From Bacteroidia bacterium (lineage in GTDB: Bacteria > Bacteroidota > Bacteroidia > Flavobacteriales > Flavobacteriaceae), in assembly GCA_030429955.1 (NCBI GenBank), contig JAUIGO010000018.1:1-48167 (forward strand): DNA of 48,167 nt. The letters run 5' to 3'. A program made the translations under genes and the position numbers. The number at the start of each line of letters is the position of its first letter. Position 1 is the stretch's first letter. Under the pieces are notes generated by a model. It did not search any database. It saw only the letters and a list, made by a program, of their open reading frames with translations, and was not told where the DNA came from. This document shows positions 25,948 through 33,587 of this stretch, piece after piece.

Positions 25948-26124
25948 CTAATACGTATTAGGACGTTTCATGGTTATAAAAGCATAAATGTAACCAGCAT
26001 TATCGGCTACATCAAAATCAACATTGATTAATCTGTAGCCTTGATAGTGTTTTTCGTTGACTAAATCTTCAGCTTCTTGTCTGATTTTTTCAGAGCTATT
26101 ACGTGCAAACGATTTTCTAATCAT
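25948..26124 (-). CDS. Small protein abutting lptE, unknown
   Basis: 58 aa from ATG 26124 (MIRKSFARNSSEKIRQEAED...), or 74 aa from ATG 26172. The upstream extension is AT-rich repeat-like sequence and is less credible. The C-terminal half, HYQGYRLINVDFDVADNAGY then IYAFITMKRP, has a beta-strand pattern loosely like DUF4177. Its TAG touches the lptE ATG, which suggests translational coupling. No signal peptide. It could also be a chance ORF, though a codon-level look shows a plausible amino-acid mix. Confidence 0.5.
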   Translation of the reverse strand: MIRKSFARNSSEKIRQEAEDLVNEKHYQGYRLINVDFDVADNAGYIYAFITMKRPNTY

Positions 26125-26270
26125 AAATATTTCTACTGCTTTCAAAATTTTAGTTATTAAGTTATTGGTCAATAGTTATTAGGTTTTCTTTTTCTCTAGT
26201 TTTCTATCTCAAAGGCACTAAGTCGTTAAGGAAAATATTTGCTTTTAACTATATGGACTTTGTTATCTTT

Positions 26271-26305
26271 CTCTATTCTCTATTCTCTATTCTCTATTCT
26301 CTATT
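26271..26305. repeat. Heptanucleotide tandem repeat (CTCTATT)5
   Basis: Five perfect copies of CTCTATT in the gap between the sigma-54 regulator and the small ORF. It is too short and spacer-less for CRISPR. Slippage could change the spacing in the transcript leader. Confidence 0.85.
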
Positions 26306-26328
26306 CGAGATTCCATTGTTCCTTTTTT

Positions 26329-26354
26329 ACTGCGACTTACAACTGCATACTTCA
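26329..26354. repeat. ACTGC-type degenerate repeat after the sigma-54 regulator
   Basis: Modules ACTGCGACT, AACTGC and ATACTTC directly next to the regulator stop codon. Compare 25406-25430. Confidence 0.4.
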
Positions 26355-27611
26355 TCAGAGATCAAATTGCTTAATTTTTCTATATAGTGTGCGTTCACTA
26401 ATGCCTAACTCAGCTGCTGCTAATTTACGCTTTCCGTTGTGACGTTCTAAAGATTTTTTTATTAATTCCAGTTCTTTATCGTGAAGTGATAAGGTTTCTT
26501 CTTCTTCAATTTCTTCAGCGAAATGATATTTGTCTTGAGAGTTATTAACGATTTCAACTGGTTGAGAATTTTCTTCTGGAAGTGATAACACTTCTAGTTC
26601 TTCTTTAATGTCTTCAGCATCATCATCTCTGTAAATCTTTTTAATTAACCCTTGATTGTCTTTTTGTACATCTTGAGTATTGCCTTTTTTCATCAGCTCC
26701 ATGGTAAGCTTTTTCAAATCATTTAAATCGCTCTTCATATCGAATAATACTTTATATAGTATTTCACGCTCATTACTAAAATCGCTTTCTTTTTTAGAGG
26801 CATTGATTACTGCTGGTAAATTCTGTCCAACATCAGGTAGGTAATGTCTAAGAATTTCTGGGGTGATTTCGCGTTTGTGTTCTAAAACTGAAATTTGCTC
26901 AGCAACATTTCGCAACTGTCTGATATTACCACTCCAACGATATTTTATAAGCATCATCACTGCCTCATCGCTCAATTTAACCGTTGGCATTTTATATTTT
27001 AAAGCAAAGTCACTAGCAAATTTTCTAAAGAGCAAATGAATATCTTCTTTGCGCTCGCGCAATGCTGGTAAATGAATGTCAATGGTACTTAATCTGTAGT
27101 ACAGATCTTCTCTAAACTTTTCTTTTTTAATGGCAGCAAACATATCCAGATTGGTTGCAGCGACGATACGAACATTGGTTTTTTGTACTTTACTGCTTCC
27201 AACTTTTATAAACTCTCCATTTTCTAAAACACGTAACAAACGTACTTGAGTGGTAAGTGGTAGCTCACCAACTTCATCTAAGAAAATGGTGCCTCCATCA
27301 GCCACTTCAAAGTAACCTGAACGTGTTTGTGTGGCTCCTGTAAAAGCACCTTTTTCGTGACCAAAAAGTTCACTATCAATTGTGCCTTCAGGAATAGCAC
27401 CACAGTTTACTGCAATGTATTTTCCATGCTTTCTGTGTGAAAGTGCATGAATAATTTTTGGAATACTCTCCTTACCAACTCCAGATTCTCCAGTTACCAA
27501 AACCGAAATGTCTGTTGGTGCCACTTGAATGGCTTTTTCTACTGCACGATTAAGTGCAGGGTCATTTCCTATGATTCCAAATCGTTGTTTTATAGCTTGA
27601 ACTGATTCCAT
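26355..27611 (-). CDS. Sigma-54-dependent transcriptional activator without receiver domain
   Basis: 418-aa NtrC-type bacterial enhancer-binding protein. The AAA+ domain starts almost at once: Walker A GESGVGKE (41-48), the sigma-54 contact loop GAFTGA (88-93), Walker B GGTIFLDE (106-113) and arginine-finger region RLSTIDIHLPALRER. A long acidic linker leads to a Fis-type helix-turn-helix at the end (about 383-418, RKLAAAELGISERTLYRKIK). There is no receiver, PAS or GAF domain, so activity must be controlled by level or by a partner. It is placed between miaB and lptE, as in other Flavobacteriaceae. It carries a long-loop start-adjacent hairpin. Confidence 0.95.
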   Translation of the reverse strand: MESVQAIKQRFGIIGNDPALNRAVEKAIQVAPTDISVLVTGESGVGKESIPKIIHALSHRKHGKYIAVNCGAIPEGTIDSELFGHEKGAFTGATQTRSGYFEVADGGTIFLDEVGELPLTTQVRLLRVLENGEFIKVGSSKVQKTNVRIVAATNLDMFAAIKKEKFREDLYYRLSTIDIHLPALRERKEDIHLLFRKFASDFALKYKMPTVKLSDEAVMMLIKYRWSGNIRQLRNVAEQISVLEHKREITPEILRHYLPDVGQNLPAVINASKKESDFSNEREILYKVLFDMKSDLNDLKKLTMELMKKGNTQDVQKDNQGLIKKIYRDDDAEDIKEELEVLSLPEENSQPVEIVNNSQDKYHFAEEIEEEETLSLHDKELELIKKSLERHNGKRKLAAAELGISERTLYRKIKQFDL

Positions 27612-27616
27612 AATAT

Positions 27617-27658
27617 TTCTAGCCTTTCGGCTCTGCTCAAGATAAACTCCAGCAGGAA
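27617..27658 (-). repeat. Long-loop start-adjacent hairpin before the sigma-54 regulator
   Basis: On the minus strand: GA, left arm TTCCTGC, 28-nt loop, right arm GCTAGAA (5 of 7 pairs), then 5 nt (ATATT) to the ATG. The loop holds TTTATCTTGAGCAGAGCCGA and an AGCC-GAAA-GGCT hairpin that competes with the right arm. The loop length equals that before miaB. Confidence 0.6.
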
Positions 27659-27679
27659 TCTTTTATTTAAATTTATATT

Positions 27680-28564
27680 TTAATAATACTCAAAAGTAAC
27701 ATCTCTATTAGGCTCACCATTATGATTTTCAGAATATGAAATTGGGAAGCCGAATTCGTCATAAACATATTCTCTTTCATATAAACTTACATTGCCTGTT
27801 GTAAATGAAGTGCTTTTTTGGGACACAATATTATGTTCCATTTGAAGAGTAAGATTTTGCGGTATATAATTATTAAAAGGAATATATATAAAAGATGTGA
27901 CAAAAGCGTTTTGGTTTAAACCTAATTTGTAAGGGTTTTTATTATTGTCATAAGTAAATTCAAATGACGATTTTGGTTCAATTTCTCCTGTATTCTCATT
28001 AAATTCTTTTTCTTCAGATTTTACTAATAAATCACCTTCATATTCAAAAGTTGTAACTCTAAATATGTAAGGTGTAGTAAGAATATCGTCGTTAACTGTA
28101 ATACTAAGAAGTTTTGAATAGGTAGTGTCACTAAATTCGTAGATAACATTGTAATTATTAGGTTCTCCATTGTAAAAACCTTGTGAGCTAATTATATTTC
28201 CTTCATAAGTGTAATTCCATCCACCACCTCCAGTATCTGTTCCACCATAACTAGCAGTCAAATTATTTCCTTCATAAGTTAAGCCAACATATCCAGTAGC
28301 ACCAACATACTTACCTTGATCATCATAATAATATTTATTATAAACATCAGGAAGGTTTTCATAATACCCAAACCTGTCAATTTTTCCGTCCTCTCTAAAA
28401 TCAAAATAACGAATACAACAGGCTCCATTAGCAGGTGTTGATTCAATTTTTTTAATAACCCTTTCAATATTGTTGTCTAGTTCTTCATTGTTGCTACAGC
28501 TAGAAAAACAAAGTAATAATCCAACTAATAATGCTAAAGGAAATCTGTGGTTTAACTTTTTCAT
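27680..28564 (-). CDS. Lipoprotein of unknown function with repeated aromatic beta motifs
   Basis: 294 aa. A lipoprotein signal ends in FSSC (C23), then SNNEELDN. The rest has many short motifs like YYDDQGKYVG, YDEFGFPISYSENHNGEPNR and FEYEGDLLVKSEE, a YD/RHS-like beta-strand pattern without catalytic residues. CCIRYFDFREDG at about 49-60 has a vicinal Cys pair. It sits between miaB (39 nt) and the sigma-54 regulator on the same strand, probably co-transcribed. I do not recognise a named family. Confidence 0.75.
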   Translation of the reverse strand: MKKLNHRFPLALLVGLLLCFSSCSNNEELDNNIERVIKKIESTPANGACCIRYFDFREDGKIDRFGYYENLPDVYNKYYYDDQGKYVGATGYVGLTYEGNNLTASYGGTDTGGGGWNYTYEGNIISSQGFYNGEPNNYNVIYEFSDTTYSKLLSITVNDDILTTPYIFRVTTFEYEGDLLVKSEEKEFNENTGEIEPKSSFEFTYDNNKNPYKLGLNQNAFVTSFIYIPFNNYIPQNLTLQMEHNIVSQKSTSFTTGNVSLYEREYVYDEFGFPISYSENHNGEPNRDVTFEYY

Positions 28565-28603
28565 AATATTTTAATTTAAATAATAATAGCTTAATTCAAG
28601 TTA

Positions 28604-30052
28604 CTAATTATTCTCGGAATATCCAATTGCCTCACCAATAAGGGTTGCGCTTGTACAATCCTTCACTTTTACATTGACAAAATCACCAACTTTATAATGT
28701 GCTTTTGGAAATACAGCAACCGAATTGTGCTCAGTTCTTCCAGACCAATGCTCTGAAGATTTTTTCGATTCTTTTTCGATTAATACTTCAACCGTTTTGT
28801 TTAAATATTCTTCGGTTCTGATTCTACTATGCTCTTGCTGTAATGCAACAACTTCTGCTAATCGTCTTTTTTTAATGTCTTCAGGAATATCATCTTCCAG
28901 CTTTCTTGCAGCCATTGTTCCTGGACGTTCTGAGTAGGCAAACATGTAACCAAATGAATATTTTACATGCTCCATTAAGCTGAGCGTGTCTTTATGATCG
29001 TCTTCAGTTTCGGTTGGAAAACCTGTAATTAAATCATGAGAAATGGTGCAATCTGGAATGATTTGTTTGATATCGTCAATGAGTTTAATGTACTCTTCAC
29101 GAGTATGCTGACGATTCATTTCTTTTAAAATACGATTGCTTCCACTTTGTACAGGAAGGTGTATGTAATTGCAAATATTTTTGTGTTTTGCCATAGACCT
29201 AACAACATCCAAGGTCATATCCTGAGGATTTGATGTTGAAAAACGAATACGCATTTTTGGTTGCGCATGTGCGCACATATCCAGTAATTTTGCAAAGTTT
29301 ACAGCAGTTGCTTTTTGAATATCAGTAGCTTTGTCAAAGTCTTTTTTCAAACCACCACCATACCATAAATAACTATCTACATTTTGACCAAGCAAGGTAA
29401 TCTCTTTAAAGCCTTTGCTCCATAAATCGTTAACTTCTTCAATGATACTTTGCGGATTTCTACTGCGCTCTCGACCTCTTGTAAAAGGCACAACACAAAA
29501 GGTACACATGTTATCACAACCACGAGTAATGGAAACAAATGCTGTAACACCATTACTCTGCAATCTTACAGGTGAAATATCACCATAGGTTTCTTCTTTT
29601 GATAAAATAACATTGATGGCATCTCTACCTTCATCAACTTCAGCGAGTAAATTAGGTAAGTCTTTGTAAGCATCAGGACCAACAACGAGGTCAACAATTT
29701 TTTCCTCTTCTATAAATTTGCTTTTAAGTCGTTCAGCCATGCAGCCTAAAACACCAACTTTCATTTTTGGGTTGACTTTTTTCTTTACCTTGTTGTATTT
29801 CTCTAAGCGCTTTCTTATGGTTTGTTCAGCCTTATCTCTAATTGAGCAAGTGTTTACCAGTACCAAATCGGCTTCCTCTAAAAGATTGGTTGTGTTAAAG
29901 CCTTCGTTAGCCAAAATTGAAGCAACAATTTCGCTGTCGCTAAAATTCATAGCACAACCATAACTTTCAATAAAAAGTTTTCGGTTGTTGTTTTTATGTT
30001 GTTCTAAAACTAAGGATTGACCTTGTTTTTTTTCGTCTATAATCTTCTCCAT
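28604..30052 (-). CDS. miaB: tRNA-2-methylthio-N6-dimethylallyladenosine synthase
   Basis: Radical-SAM methylthiotransferase that makes ms2i6A37 in tRNAs reading UNN codons. 482 aa from ATG 30052. The UPF0004 domain (KLFIESYGCAMNFSDSE) with its second [4Fe-4S] cluster, the radical-SAM motif CDNMCTFC (CxxxCxxC) in the middle and a C-terminal TRAM domain are present. A TTG-started frame 30 nt longer would begin inside the repeat-derived hairpin (encoding MSKAERRKIN) and is rejected. First in the miaB / lipoprotein / sigma-54 regulator order on the minus strand. Confidence 0.96.
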   Translation of the reverse strand: MEKIIDEKKQGQSLVLEQHKNNNRKLFIESYGCAMNFSDSEIVASILANEGFNTTNLLEEADLVLVNTCSIRDKAEQTIRKRLEKYNKVKKKVNPKMKVGVLGCMAERLKSKFIEEEKIVDLVVGPDAYKDLPNLLAEVDEGRDAINVILSKEETYGDISPVRLQSNGVTAFVSITRGCDNMCTFCVVPFTRGRERSRNPQSIIEEVNDLWSKGFKEITLLGQNVDSYLWYGGGLKKDFDKATDIQKATAVNFAKLLDMCAHAQPKMRIRFSTSNPQDMTLDVVRSMAKHKNICNYIHLPVQSGSNRILKEMNRQHTREEYIKLIDDIKQIIPDCTISHDLITGFPTETEDDHKDTLSLMEHVKYSFGYMFAYSERPGTMAARKLEDDIPEDIKKRRLAEVVALQQEHSRIRTEEYLNKTVEVLIEKESKKSSEHWSGRTEHNSVAVFPKAHYKVGDFVNVKVKDCTSATLIGEAIGYSENN

Positions 30053-30058
30053 ATTTAT

Positions 30059-30100
30059 TTTTCGCCTTTCGGCTTTGCTCAAGATAAACTTCAGCGAAAA
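30059..30100 (-). repeat. Long-loop start-adjacent hairpin before miaB
   Basis: On the minus strand: GA, left arm TTTTCGC, 28-nt loop, right arm GCGAAAA (7 of 7 pairs), then ATAAAT to the ATG, the same 6-nt spacer as leuC. The loop is close to that before the sigma-54 regulator (TTTATCTTGAGCAAAGCCGA), whereas the arms differ and still pair. Confidence 0.7.
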
Positions 30101-30194
30101 TCTCTTTAATTGTAAAACTCAATAAGCATGCAAAGATACAATTAATTTATGTTTTATGACAAAGTGGCAGTGTGTTAAAATTAATTAAATTATT

Positions 30195-30202
30195 TACTTT
30201 TG
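30195..30202 (+). promoter_or_regulatory. Candidate -7 box
   Basis: TACTTTTG, matching TAnnTTTG, 22 nt before the ATG at 30225. No clear -33 element. Confidence 0.4.
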
Positions 30203-30224
30203 AAAGCAAACCAAATGAATTGAC

Positions 30225-30974
30225 ATGAACTACTCAGAAATACAATCGAAAATACAAAACGCACAACATCTAGATTTTGGTAATATACTTGACCTCTCTA
30301 TTAAAATGTTTAAAGAGGTTTGGCTTAAAGGATTTTTGATGGTCATTGTTTTGGCAGTTGTAGCAGTTGCACTCACATTTTTATTTGCTGCTATTGGATT
30401 AGGACCTGAACCTTATGTTGTTGATTGGGAAGAAGGGTTTAATTTTTATTCTTCATATTCTGGAAATGTTTTTTATAGTTTGCCTCAGGCTATCTTGACA
30501 GGGTCAATTTTAATGGGATTATTAGCTGGATTTTACAGAATTGTAAAACAAACGGATTTAAATGAATTGAATAGTGATGATTTGTTTTATTTTTTTAAAG
30601 GAGATTATATTCAAAAAATATTCATGCTAGGAATTATTTATGCTTTAATTGCTACAATTGCTCAAGCCATGTTTTTTATACCATATATATATGCCTTTGT
30701 TCCTTTGTCTTTTTTTGCAGTGGTGTTTTCAAATAACCCTGAATTGACTGAAACCGAAATAGTAAAAATCAGTTTTAGTTTAGGTACAAAAAAATGGTTG
30801 CTAACCTTTGGATTAATATTTGTCACAGGAATTTTGGGAATGCTTGGTATGATTGCTTGTTTTATTGGAGTGCTATTTACGATATCTATAATGTATCTTC
30901 CGGTTTACTTCGTGTATCGTGATGTTGTAGGCTTTGAAGATGATAGTGAAATCATGAAAATTGGAACAGAATAA
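30225..30974 (+). CDS. Polytopic membrane protein, unknown function
   Basis: 249 aa with about five or six hydrophobic helices (about residues 37-60, 85-107, 128-150, 150-165, 190-215 and 215-235) after a soluble N-terminus MNYSEIQSKIQNAQHLDFGN. The C-terminus EDDSEIMKIGTE is acidic. No transporter or enzyme motif was recognised. It is divergent from miaB and precedes topA by 117 nt. Confidence 0.8.
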   Translation: MNYSEIQSKIQNAQHLDFGNILDLSIKMFKEVWLKGFLMVIVLAVVAVALTFLFAAIGLGPEPYVVDWEEGFNFYSSYSGNVFYSLPQAILTGSILMGLLAGFYRIVKQTDLNELNSDDLFYFFKGDYIQKIFMLGIIYALIATIAQAMFFIPYIYAFVPLSFFAVVFSNNPELTETEIVKISFSLGTKKWLLTFGLIFVTGILGMLGMIACFIGVLFTISIMYLPVYFVYRDVVGFEDDSEIMKIGTE

Positions 30975-31064
30975 AATTAAAAATACAGCTTTAAAAGTAT
31001 TTAAAAACCAATCTAACAATAAACCTATTACAATATAAATTAGGATTTTAAATTGTTTTTAATA

Positions 31065-31072
31065 TACATTTG
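31065..31072 (+). promoter_or_regulatory. Candidate -7 box for topA
   Basis: TACATTTG matches TAnnTTTG, 19 nt before the topA ATG. The -33 region is not clear. Confidence 0.45.
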
Positions 31073-31091
31073 TAGCCTTAAAAAATGAATA

Positions 31092-33581
31092 ATGGCGAAG
31101 AATTTAGTAATTGTAGAGTCACCTGCTAAGGCAAAGACTATTGAGAAATTTCTAGGAAAAGATTTTAAAGTAGAGTCCAGTTTTGGACATATTGCAGATC
31201 TGCCTTCCAAGGAATTAGGTGTTGATGTTGATGGTGATTTTAAACCTAAATATGAAGTTTCTAAAGACAAGAAAGCAGTTGTAAAAAAACTGAAAGAACT
31301 TGCTAAAAATGCTGAGATGGTATGGCTAGCGAGTGATGAAGATAGAGAAGGAGAGGCAATTGCTTGGCACTTGGCTGAATCTTTAGGTTTAGATAAAGAC
31401 AAAACCAAACGTATTGTTTTTCATGAAATTACTAAAGCTGCAATTCAACGTGCTATTGAAAACCCTAGAGGTATAGATTATCATTTAGTTGATGCTCAAC
31501 AAGCGCGTCGTGTTTTAGATAGAATTGTTGGTTACGAGCTCTCTCCAGTACTTTGGCGAAAGGTAAAAGGAGGATTATCTGCAGGACGTGTACAATCGGT
31601 TTCAGTAAGATTAATTGTTGAGCGTGAAAGAGAAATTCAGGAGTTTAATCCTGAAGCGTCTTACAGAATAGATGCTGAATTTTCAAATGAAGAAGGGCAA
31701 ACATTCAAGGCAAAGCTTCCTAAGAACTTTTCAACTAAAGAAGAAGCTCAAAAATTCTTAGAGGCTAATTTAAATGCTAATTTTAAAGTTGCAGACTTAG
31801 AGAAAAAGCCAGCAAAAAAATCGCCAGCAGCACCTTTTACAACTTCAACCTTACAACAAGAAGCGTCTAGAAAACTTGGATTTTCAGTGAGCAGAACCAT
31901 GAGTAATGCACAGCGCTTGTATGAAGCTGGATTGATTACTTATATGAGAACAGATAGTGTTAACCTATCTGATGAGGCAAAAAAAGGAGCACAAGCTGAA
32001 ATTGAAAAAGCTTTTGGAGCAAAATATAGTAAACCAAGAGATTATAAAGGAAAGTCTAAAGGTGCTCAAGAAGCACATGAGGCCATTAGACCTACAGATT
32101 TTTCTCAACAAACAGCTAATGTTGAAAGAGACCAATCTCGTCTATATGATTTAATATGGAAACGTGCTATCGCATCACAAATGAGTGAGGCTGATTTAGA
32201 AAGAACCAATGTAAAAATCTCTGCTTCTTCTCATAACGAATTGTTTTCAGCCAATGGTGAAGTCATCAAATTTGATGGATTTTTAAAAGTGTACTTAGAA
32301 GGCACTGATGATGAGGATACTGAGCAAGAAGGAATGCTGCCAACATTAAAGGTGAATGAGAATCTTTTAAACAAATACATTTCTGCTACAGAGCGTTACA
32401 CACGTCCTCCAGCAAGATATACTGAAGCATCACTGGTTAAGAAGCTAGAAGAACTTGGCATTGGTCGTCCATCAACGTATGCACCAACAATTTCAACAAT
32501 TCAAAACAGAAATTATGTTGAAAAAGGAACTGTAGAAGGTGAGCCACGCAATTATGCTCAAATCATATTAAAGAATAATAAAGTATCAGAAAAACAACTA
32601 ACAGAAAAAGTTGGTTCTGATAAAGGTAAACTTGTTCCAACAGATATTGGAATGATTGTTACCGATTTCCTAGTGAATCATTTTGAAACTATCCTTGACT
32701 ATAATTTCACAGCGAAAGTTGAAGAAGATTTTGATGATATAGCTGAAGGGAAAGTAGATTGGACAAAAATGATGAAGGACTTCTACAAAGATTTTCATCC
32801 ACAAGTTGAAGATGTTCAAGAAAATGCTGATCGAGAATCTGGTGAACGTGTGTTAGGGAAAGACCCAAAAACAGGGCGTCAAGTGAGTGTACGTTTAGGT
32901 AAATTTGGACCAATGGTACAAATTGGAACTGCTGATGAAGAAGAGAAACCAATGTTTGCAAGTTTGTCTCCAGAACAACAGTTAAATACGATAACGTATG
33001 AAGAGGCTATGGATTTGTTCCAGCTTCCAAAATCTTTAGGTACCTATAAGAATGAAGATATAGAAGTTAATAATGGACGTTTTGGACCTTATGTAAAGTT
33101 TGGAAAAAAGTTCGTTTCTTTACCAAAAGGTGTTGATCCTTTATCTGTAGAGTTAGAAGAAGCCATCGAGCTTATTAAAGAGAAAGAAAAAGCGGATGCG
33201 CCAATATATACCTATCAAGGACTTCCAGTGCAAAAAGGAAAAGGACGTTTTGGACCATTTATAAAATGGAACAATATATTTATTAACGTCAATAAAAAAT
33301 ACGATTGGGATAATCTATCTGATACAGATATCATTGAATTGATTGAAGATAAAATTCAGAAAGAAAAAGACAAACTAATTCATCATTGGGAAGCAGAAGG
33401 CATCAAAGTTGAAAAAGCACGTTGGGGAAGACATAATATTACTAAAGGAAAAATAAAAGTTGAGCTTCCTAAAACAGTTGATGTGTCTGAAATGACCTTA
33501 GAAGAAGCCCAAGCTTATATTGAAGCAAAAACACCGAAGAAAAAATCGCCAAAGAAAAAAACAACTAAGAAAAAGAAGTAG
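31092..33581 (+). CDS. topA: DNA topoisomerase I
   Basis: Type IA topoisomerase that relaxes negative supercoils. The Toprim domain opens the protein (VIVESPAKAKTIEKFLG; ASDEDREGEAIAWHL holds the acidic metal triad). The catalytic tyrosine is Y284 in GLITYMRTDSVNLSDEA. Instead of long zinc ribbons the C-terminus carries several Topo_C repeats around FGKFGPM, NGRFGPYVKFGKKF and KGRFGPFIKW, followed by a Lys-rich tail (PKKKSPKKKTTKKKK). At 829 aa it is usual for Bacteroidota. Six nt separate it from the next gene, so they form an operon. Confidence 0.98.
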   Translation: MAKNLVIVESPAKAKTIEKFLGKDFKVESSFGHIADLPSKELGVDVDGDFKPKYEVSKDKKAVVKKLKELAKNAEMVWLASDEDREGEAIAWHLAESLGLDKDKTKRIVFHEITKAAIQRAIENPRGIDYHLVDAQQARRVLDRIVGYELSPVLWRKVKGGLSAGRVQSVSVRLIVEREREIQEFNPEASYRIDAEFSNEEGQTFKAKLPKNFSTKEEAQKFLEANLNANFKVADLEKKPAKKSPAAPFTTSTLQQEASRKLGFSVSRTMSNAQRLYEAGLITYMRTDSVNLSDEAKKGAQAEIEKAFGAKYSKPRDYKGKSKGAQEAHEAIRPTDFSQQTANVERDQSRLYDLIWKRAIASQMSEADLERTNVKISASSHNELFSANGEVIKFDGFLKVYLEGTDDEDTEQEGMLPTLKVNENLLNKYISATERYTRPPARYTEASLVKKLEELGIGRPSTYAPTISTIQNRNYVEKGTVEGEPRNYAQIILKNNKVSEKQLTEKVGSDKGKLVPTDIGMIVTDFLVNHFETILDYNFTAKVEEDFDDIAEGKVDWTKMMKDFYKDFHPQVEDVQENADRESGERVLGKDPKTGRQVSVRLGKFGPMVQIGTADEEEKPMFASLSPEQQLNTITYEEAMDLFQLPKSLGTYKNEDIEVNNGRFGPYVKFGKKFVSLPKGVDPLSVELEEAIELIKEKEKADAPIYTYQGLPVQKGKGRFGPFIKWNNIFINVNKKYDWDNLSDTDIIELIEDKIQKEKDKLIHHWEAEGIKVEKARWGRHNITKGKIKVELPKTVDVSEMTLEEAQAYIEAKTPKKKSPKKKTTKKKK

Positions 33582-33587
33582 TTTTAT

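Noticed and set aside
26271-26305. Possible CRISPR remnant
   Set aside because: The units are 7 bp and contiguous with no spacers, and there are no cas genes.
30053-30082. TTG-started N-terminal extension of miaB
   Set aside because: The ten extra codons are encoded by the repeat hairpin; ATG at 30052 gives the normal MiaB start.
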